From contig NZ_CP150170.1 in assembly GCF_037963865.1 (NCBI RefSeq), positions 3,844,001-3,908,000 of the forward strand: 64,000 nt of DNA. The letters run 5' to 3'. Source of the stretch: Paenibacillus sp. FSL R10-2734 (lineage in GTDB: Bacteria; Bacillota; Bacilli; Paenibacillales; Paenibacillaceae). Below the pieces are notes generated by a model that worked only from the letters and a program-made list of their open reading frames with translations, was not told the DNA's origin and searched no databases. Of this stretch, positions 59,031 to 64,000 are shown piece by piece (the stretch's first letter is position 1; each line of letters opens with the position of its first letter). The translations under genes were made by a program, and so were the position numbers.

Positions 59031-60437
59031 TTAGTGTATCGCTTCATCTTTAGCGTCTGCGATCAATTGCTCCAATTCAGTTGTCAAAACAGCTACGCGA
59101 TCAGCGTATTTTGGTGAGTCATAAACATTGTTCAGTTCATATGGATCCTGTTTCAGGTCAAACAGTTCCCACTCAGGCGGACGATTCTCATCTCTTGAAT
59201 CCGTTGTACCGAGCGCTTGTGCATAATAGTAAATTAGCTTGTAATCATGTGTGCGAATACCATAATGGGAGTAAACTTCATGACAGCCGTCAAGATGCAT
59301 CCAGTAACGGTAATACATCGATGTCCGCCAATCATCAGGCGTCACACCACGTAGCAGCGGGCGAATACTCTTGCCTTGCATACGTTCGTGGATCGGTAAG
59401 TAAGCGTATTCTAAAAACGTTGGCGCAAAGTCGGTATTGAGCACGATGTCCGAGTTCACGCTGCCTGGCTTGATCTCACGCGGATAGCGTACTAGAAACG
59501 GCATGCGCAGTGATTCCTCGTACATGAAGCGCTTATCAAACCAGCCGTGATCACCGAGGAAGAAACCTTGATCAGAGGTATAGATGACGATTGTATCTTC
59601 CGCCAGACCTGCTTCGTCCAAATAGTCGAGCATTCTACCCACGTTGTCATCGATAGATGCGATACATCGCAGGTAGTCCTTCATATAACGTTGATACTTC
59701 CAGCTTCGCACTTCTTCTGGTGTTAATCCTTCTGGCGGTGTGCCCTTCGTGTCTTGATCATTCAGATCATCGATACGCATCTTAGCTTGTACTGCTGCTT
59801 GTGAGCGAGTGGCATAATCGTCATTGAACGTCTCCGGCTCAGGGATATCGATATCTTCATATAGATGCATGTGCTTCTTATCTGGCTCCCAATGACGGTG
59901 TGGAGCTTTATGGTGGGACATCAGCATGAATGGACGTTCAGGATCACGAGCTTTGATCCAGTCCACGGACATGTCAGTTATGATATCAGTAACGTAACCC
60001 TCATAACGTTTCTTATTTCCCATCTCAATCATTTCCGGATTATTATAATCGCCTTGGTCAGGAAGTACATTCCAGTAGTCGAACCCAGTAGGATCATAGT
60101 TGCCGCCGTGACCTAGGTGCCATTTTCCGATAATCGCTGTTTGATACCCATCTGCCTGCAACAGCTTTGGGAATGTCACTTGTCTACCGTCGAGGTCATC
60201 ACCGAGCGTCTTTACGCCGTTGATATGGTTATATACACCAGTAAGGATAGTAGCACGACTTGGCGCACAGATTGAATTCGTACAGAAGCAATGATCGAAA
60301 CGCACGCCTTCGTTGGCGATTCGATCAAGGTTCGGAGTTGAATTCACTTTGCTGCCATAAGCGCTGATCGCATGAGAAGCGTGGTCATCTGACATAATAA
60401 ATAGAATATTAGGTCGGTTTAGATTCTGTCCTGACAT
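59031..60437 (-). CDS. Formylglycine-dependent sulfatase
   Basis: Sulfatases hydrolyse sulfate esters from sugars and need a formylglycine made from a Cys or Ser. The metal Asp pair is in IMSDDHASH (Asp17, Asp18), the formylglycine motif is Cys57 in ICAPSRATILTG, and the rest of the alkaline-phosphatase-like fold follows (GKWHLGH, SDQGFFLGDHGWFDK). ATG 60437 with AAAGGATG upstream is preferred over earlier codons, giving 468 aa. No signal peptide, so like the GH35 partner it should be cytoplasmic. A maturase (anSME or FGE) is required; none is in the window. It is first in the operon with the GH35 gene, under a cre site. Confidence 0.93.
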   Translation of the reverse strand: MSGQNLNRPNILFIMSDDHASHAISAYGSKVNSTPNLDRIANEGVRFDHCFCTNSICAPSRATILTGVYNHINGVKTLGDDLDGRQVTFPKLLQADGYQTAIIGKWHLGHGGNYDPTGFDYWNVLPDQGDYNNPEMIEMGNKKRYEGYVTDIITDMSVDWIKARDPERPFMLMSHHKAPHRHWEPDKKHMHLYEDIDIPEPETFNDDYATRSQAAVQAKMRIDDLNDQDTKGTPPEGLTPEEVRSWKYQRYMKDYLRCIASIDDNVGRMLDYLDEAGLAEDTIVIYTSDQGFFLGDHGWFDKRFMYEESLRMPFLVRYPREIKPGSVNSDIVLNTDFAPTFLEYAYLPIHERMQGKSIRPLLRGVTPDDWRTSMYYRYWMHLDGCHEVYSHYGIRTHDYKLIYYYAQALGTTDSRDENRPPEWELFDLKQDPYELNNVYDSPKYADRVAVLTTELEQLIADAKDEAIH

Positions 60438-60553
60438 GGTTATCATCCTTTCACACAGCAAAATATTTTAGTGACACAAACTTCGCAGTGAAAAATGGGT
60501 CATATCAGAAAAACCTGATCAATTGAAATGGTGGTATGCAAGGATTTTCAAGG

Positions 60554-60567
60554 AGAAAGCGTTTTCA
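60554..60567 (-). promoter_or_regulatory. CcpA catabolite-responsive element (cre)
   Basis: Read on the minus strand, TGAAAACGCTTTCT matches 13 of 14 positions of the cre consensus TGWNANCGNTNWCA. It lies about 120 bp upstream of the sulfatase start, in a promoter-like region with a TATACA box at 60639-60634, so carbon catabolite repression of the operon is expected. Confidence 0.72.
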
Positions 60568-60592
60568 ACTATGCGTTTCACGGTTTAGGTTC

Positions 60593-60612
60593 CAAGCATC
60601 TTCTGATGCTTG
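60593..60612. promoter_or_regulatory. Perfect palindrome, possible operator
   Basis: Arms CAAGCATC and GATGCTTG are exact complements around TTCT, between the cre site and the likely promoter of the sulfatase operon. No regulator gene is adjacent. The rest of the 395 bp gap (60438-60832) holds no other element I could name. Confidence 0.45.
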
Positions 60613-60832
60613 CTCAGTACCTTTAGGCTTACTTGTATAATTCAAGCTGCGAAGTTTGAGTAATTAACTCTATCATATCATACATACTATCTGCGAACTA
60701 AATTGGAAACTCCAAGCTCCTTCTATTAAAGAGCGCTAGCCATTTCCGTTATTCATTTTACTTCAGGGTGGCTCATGTTAAAATAGTACCTATTGTAATG
60801 CAAAAACGGAAGATTTAGAGCGGAGGTATTGT

Positions 60833-62095
60833 ATGAAGGATCAAAAATTTCAGCGCAGAGCGCTTCAAGTAAAAGAGGCACAGGCTAAAATCATCAAATT
60901 TGCTAATCCACTAGAGCCACAGGAGGTCATATTGAATGAGTGCTGTGGTCGCTATTTAGCAGAGGAAGTGATTGCTCCGCATCCTTTTCCCGCGTTTAAC
61001 CGTTCAAGCATGGATGGGTATGCGATTATCGCAGCGGATACGAATCTCTGTGTAGATGGACAAGTCGTATGGTTAGAAATGGTGGACAATATTCCATGTG
61101 GTGCTGTGCAATCTGTAGAAATAACTTCGGGAACTGCAGCAAGGATAATGACTGGGGCACAAGTTCCGACAGGGTCAGATGCTGTAGTAATGCTGGAAGT
61201 AACGGAGACACGTGTGGAGGATGGGAAGACTTACGTTGGTATTCGAAAGAAGCAGGAAGCTAAGTCTAATATCACACCGATGGGGCTGGAGTTAAGCCCT
61301 GGTGAGCAAGTGCTGCCAGCGGGACGATTAATCTCAGCGGGGGATATAGCTGTTTTAGCAGCATTTGGGATACATACAGTGAAAGTCTATCGTCGGCCTA
61401 AGGTAGCTATCTTTGCGACAGGAACAGAGCTGCTAGAGGTGCATGAACCCCTACAGCCTGGCAAAATTCGAAACAGTAACTCACCCATGCTTGAGGCTTT
61501 AGTAAAAGAGGCAGGAGGGGAGCCAGTGATGCTAGGATCTATTGTGGACGATCTGGAGCTGGCTCGAAGTAAAGTGCAGATGGCGCTGGAAACTTATGAT
61601 TTTGTAATCACAACGGGTGGTGTATCGGTAGGAGATTATGATATCATGGGCGATTTGGTACGTGAACAGAGTGGAGATATGTTGTTTAATAAAGTGACGA
61701 TGCGTCCGGGGAGCGTTACTACTGCTGCTGTTAGAGGTGGTAAGCTTTTATTAGCCTTATCAGGTAATCCAGGTGCTTGTTTCGTTGGGTTTCAATTGTT
61801 CGCACGTCCGGTTATCAGCTTAATGCAGAGTGCTACACAGCCTTTCTTGCCAGAATGGAGCGCCACACTTGGTGCAGATTATAACAGAGTGAATAACTTT
61901 ACTCGATTTGTTCGAGCGCGATTAGAGATCCGTGACGGTAGTCTTTATGCCTATCCAGCAGCTATCGACGAATCTTCCGTGACGGTCACAATTAAGGATA
62001 GCGATTGTCTGATTGTTGTTCCACCAGAGGAACAAGGTTTATCTGCGGGAGCTAAAGTGACTATAATCAAGCTACCTGGAGAAATACGCGGATAG
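60833..62095 (+). CDS. moeA: Molybdopterin molybdenumtransferase
   Basis: MoeA inserts molybdate into molybdopterin, finishing the molybdenum cofactor. The four-domain protein has the segments PAFNRSSMDGYAI, GTAARIMTGAQVPTGSDAVV, TGTELLEVHEP, VTTGGVSVGDYD and LLALSGNPGACFVGF expected of MoeA, and ends in the short C-terminal beta domain. 420 aa, ATG after GCGGAGG. The other molybdenum cofactor genes are not here. The E1-like ThiF/MoeB gene at 1.6 kb is the only possibly related one. Confidence 0.95.
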   Translation: MKDQKFQRRALQVKEAQAKIIKFANPLEPQEVILNECCGRYLAEEVIAPHPFPAFNRSSMDGYAIIAADTNLCVDGQVVWLEMVDNIPCGAVQSVEITSGTAARIMTGAQVPTGSDAVVMLEVTETRVEDGKTYVGIRKKQEAKSNITPMGLELSPGEQVLPAGRLISAGDIAVLAAFGIHTVKVYRRPKVAIFATGTELLEVHEPLQPGKIRNSNSPMLEALVKEAGGEPVMLGSIVDDLELARSKVQMALETYDFVITTGGVSVGDYDIMGDLVREQSGDMLFNKVTMRPGSVTTAAVRGGKLLLALSGNPGACFVGFQLFARPVISLMQSATQPFLPEWSATLGADYNRVNNFTRFVRARLEIRDGSLYAYPAAIDESSVTVTIKDSDCLIVVPPEEQGLSAGAKVTIIKLPGEIRG

Positions 62096-62260
62096 GATTA
62101 AGGCGAAATGAACTTTTCGACATTAATAATACGATGGAAATAGCTAATTATCTGATGCGCCAACGGCATTGTTCTCAACATTTCAACATATGAAAAATTC
62201 ACAATAGAAAAGCCGATAATTCTAGTTTATGCTAATCCGATCAGTTTTTCTAAACCATGT

Positions 62261-62313
62261 AAAAAGAGAGCCGGCCACACCTATTCCATAAAATTGGAAG
62301 GGTAGAGCCGGCT
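62261..62313 (-). terminator. Terminator of the recombinase gene
   Basis: On the minus strand AGCCGGC pairs with GCCGGCT around an inner TTCCA stem, followed by CTCTTTTT. Confidence 0.7.
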
Positions 62314-62324
62314 TTAGTGAAAAA

Positions 62325-63407
62325 TCAACTATCCAAACGGCGTTCGATTGCCTCGGACATCGTCTTGTCAGTGAGATGAGCATAGATTTCGGTTGTTTCT
62401 GTAGATGCGTGCCCGAGCTGTTCTTTTGTTTTATAAATATCATTTTGTAGATAATAGTCTGTTGCAAAAGAGTGACGAAGCTTATGTACCGTTAGATAAG
62501 GCTTGCCAAAGCGTTTGGCATATTTAATAATCATTTCTTGAATGGCTCTTTTGGTCATGCGCTTACCTTCTTGACGTCCGTTGGGCAAAGCGATAAACAA
62601 TGCTTTCTCCCTCTTTGGCGTCTTATAACGAGATTGACGTAGGGTTAAATATAGAGCTAGGTCATCCTTAGCTTGTTCTCGAAAATAAACTGGAGTCTTG
62701 AACGTTTCATCATTGTTCCCTTTTCGGGTAACATAGATTAGCTTGTTGTTAACGTCCAAATCATCCACGTTCAGATTGACTACCTCGGATACACGCAGGC
62801 CAGAATTCAGAATTAGACTAGCAATACAGGCATCGCGCTCACGATTCAATTGAAAGGAATAGTAGGCTTGCTTATTTCCTTCAACATCTCGTCCATATCC
62901 TTCATAAATATAACCCACGAATTCCAGAAGCTCTTCATCTTCCAAAATCTTGCCCTTCAATTTAGCAGCGGTATCCTTAGGCTTATGTGTTCGTTTAACT
63001 TCAACCTTGGCCATAATATTTCGTTTAAGCAATGGATAGAAATTCTCATCCTCAGCGATTTGACTTAAATAATGAAATAAGGAACGCAAGGCGGACAGTT
63101 TACGGGACACGGTTACACGTGTATTAGTTCCCTCTGCTCGGGTAGTAAGATGCAGACGGTATCCAACAATACTATCCATATGCAGAGTTTCCAATTCAAG
63201 CAGCGTTATCTCTGTGTTGGAACTGGCCTGAGAGAGACCTTCAGCACGCAGCCAGCCAAAAAAAGATTCATAATCCCGAATATACTCCAGCAGGGTGGAG
63301 GGGGAAAGATCAGGTCGCTTATAGTCAATAAACTGCTGAACGAACCAAGGCATGAGAGGTAGCTTTAGGTCTAGTTTTTTTCGGTCATCGTTCTTTTGAA
63401 CGCTCAT
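62325..63407 (-). CDS. xerS: Tyrosine recombinase XerS-like
   Basis: XerS is the single-recombinase Xer protein first described in Streptococcus, used to resolve chromosome dimers at difSL. The N-terminal part LPLMPWFVQQFIDYKRPDLSPSTLLEYIRDYESFF matches XerS wording, and the catalytic residues of the family are visible: Arg in NSGLRVSEV, HKLRHSFATD, LGHAS, and the Tyr in TEIYAH. ATG 63407 with AAAGGTGA upstream is chosen over ATG 63425, giving 360 aa. No transposon or phage genes flank it, so a chromosomal housekeeping role is likely. A half-dif-like sequence lies directly upstream. Confidence 0.88.
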   Translation of the reverse strand: MSVQKNDDRKKLDLKLPLMPWFVQQFIDYKRPDLSPSTLLEYIRDYESFFGWLRAEGLSQASSNTEITLLELETLHMDSIVGYRLHLTTRAEGTNTRVTVSRKLSALRSLFHYLSQIAEDENFYPLLKRNIMAKVEVKRTHKPKDTAAKLKGKILEDEELLEFVGYIYEGYGRDVEGNKQAYYSFQLNRERDACIASLILNSGLRVSEVVNLNVDDLDVNNKLIYVTRKGNNDETFKTPVYFREQAKDDLALYLTLRQSRYKTPKREKALFIALPNGRQEGKRMTKRAIQEMIIKYAKRFGKPYLTVHKLRHSFATDYYLQNDIYKTKEQLGHASTETTEIYAHLTDKTMSEAIERRLDS

Positions 63408-63425
63408 GTGATTCACCTTTTTCAT

Positions 63426-63436
63426 AGTTTACATAT
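63426..63436. repeat. Half dif-like 11-mer before xerS
   Basis: AGTTTACATAT matches 10 of 11 bases of the conserved dif arm seen at 49479, 19 bp before the xerS start. Only one arm is recognisable, as in difSL of streptococci. Confidence 0.35.
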
Positions 63437-63570
63437 AATTTCTTCCTTCTATCTTATCATGTTTTGTCTTCTTTGGGCTTTGAACATAGCTAATTACATG
63501 GGGCGAACTTGCTCCTGAACTAACTAAGTTATATGATGTGAAGTAAACATAAATGGCAGAGGTGCACCTA

Positions 63571-64000
63571 ATGGATCTTGGAATGGAGCTGGTTCCCAGA
63601 GAGCGGAAACAGACAATAAGCAAACTAATGCAGTTCTATTTATATGATTTCACCCGTTATCTGGAGATTGATGTAGACCAAGATGGAGTATTTCCGTCCT
63701 ATCCGGGACTAGAATCTTTTTGGAGTAGTGGCAACAATAAATTTGTGTATTTGTTCAAGGTGGACGGGCATATCGCTGGTTTTGCTTTAGTAGAACGATT
63801 GTTTCGTAATCCCGAGGGGCAATTTTACATGACTGAGTTTTTTGTGATGCAAAAATACCGCCGAAGCGGTGTAGGGACTTGGGCTGCGCATAAATTGTTT
63901 GATATGTACCCAGGCGACTGGAAGGTTTCGCAGGTACGCGCTAATACGCCTGCACGAAATTTCTGGCATAGAGTAATCGGGGAGTACACCAATGGAGAAT
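63571..64000 (+). CDS. GNAT acetyltransferase, truncated by window end
   Basis: A GCN5-type acetyltransferase: the start MDLGMELVPRERKQTISKLMQFYLYDFTRY resembles small GNAT proteins, and the acetyl-CoA loop is KYRRSGVGTWAAHKLF. GAGGTG lies 6 bases before ATG 63571, which is favoured over ATG 63553. 143 codons are visible and no stop is reached before the window ends. The C-terminal part with ANTPARNFWHRVIGEY follows the usual order. Its substrate is not known. Confidence 0.8.
   Translation, partial: MDLGMELVPRERKQTISKLMQFYLYDFTRYLEIDVDQDGVFPSYPGLESFWSSGNNKFVYLFKVDGHIAGFALVERLFRNPEGQFYMTEFFVMQKYRRSGVGTWAAHKLFDMYPGDWKVSQVRANTPARNFWHRVIGEYTNGE

Overview
The window looks like a chromosomal segment of a Paenibacillus-type Firmicute. 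The main evidence is the AGGAGG-type Shine-Dalgarno sites, frequent GTG/TTG starts, moderate GC, a T-box leader on proS, and Bacillus-type versions of pdhABCD, pyrK/pyrD, thiN, xerS, namA and a PspA cluster. The genus is inferred from gene content and style; no marker gene proves it. No rRNA, tRNA, CRISPR array, insertion sequence or prophage was recognised.

Layout. 0-6.5 kb: a YfmM-type ABC-F protein, a ThiF/MoeB-type E1-like enzyme, an orphan OmpR-type regulator with a degenerate receiver, an NlpC/P60 wall hydrolase, thiN, a low-molecular-weight phosphatase and an esterase. 6.7-12.1 kb: the pdhABCD operon with a clear promoter, an internal hairpin and a terminator. 12.1-14 kb: an MccF-like S66 peptidase, a small interrupted gene and a glyoxalase-fold protein. 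14-19.9 kb: an accessory stretch of small + strand genes (exported or lipid-anchored unknowns, an APH(3')-like kinase, a nucleotidyltransferase). From about 14.7 kb on, almost every gene is followed by a copy of a structured repeat: a conserved palindromic left module, a hairpin of different sequence in each copy, and a conserved right module. This is the most unusual part of the window. 20-25.4 kb: thyA, a dihydrofolate reductase gene, gltD and T-box-controlled proS.

25.4-38 kb: a Cys-cluster/pentapeptide-repeat protein, topB, a membrane-anchored DsbA/BdbD-like thioredoxin, a HAD hydrolase, an ArsR-type regulator, an MFS transporter, and a compact operon (orphan PhnC-like ATPase, DxDxDG-repeat lipoprotein, response regulator, histidine kinase, double GNAT). 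38-43 kb: glycogen synthesis with glgC divergent from glgB-glgA. 43.2-45.6 kb: a polar amino-acid ABC transporter with an attenuator-like hairpin after the binding-protein gene. 45.7-49.3 kb: ppx and ppk converge and overlap, joining polyphosphate breakdown and synthesis. 49.4-51.4 kb: a YocH-like 3D-domain protein and a polysaccharide deacetylase. The ppk/yocH-like gap holds a PhoP/WalR-type box and a dif-like palindrome.

51.5-56.5 kb: namA, pyrK-pyrD, a small PAC4-like protein, then pspA-DUF350-DUF4178, a probable membrane-stress module. 56.6-60.6 kb: a sulfatase-GH35 beta-galactosidase operon with a near-consensus CcpA cre site upstream, suggesting use of a sulfated galactan or glycan under catabolite control. 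60.8-64 kb: moeA, an XerS-like tyrosine recombinase and a GNAT gene cut by the window end.

Most of the window is ordinary housekeeping sequence. The parts worth following are the repeat-separated gene array at 14-20 kb, the degenerate regulator, the PhnC-like/lipoprotein/two-component operon, and the ppk/yocH-like intergenic region.
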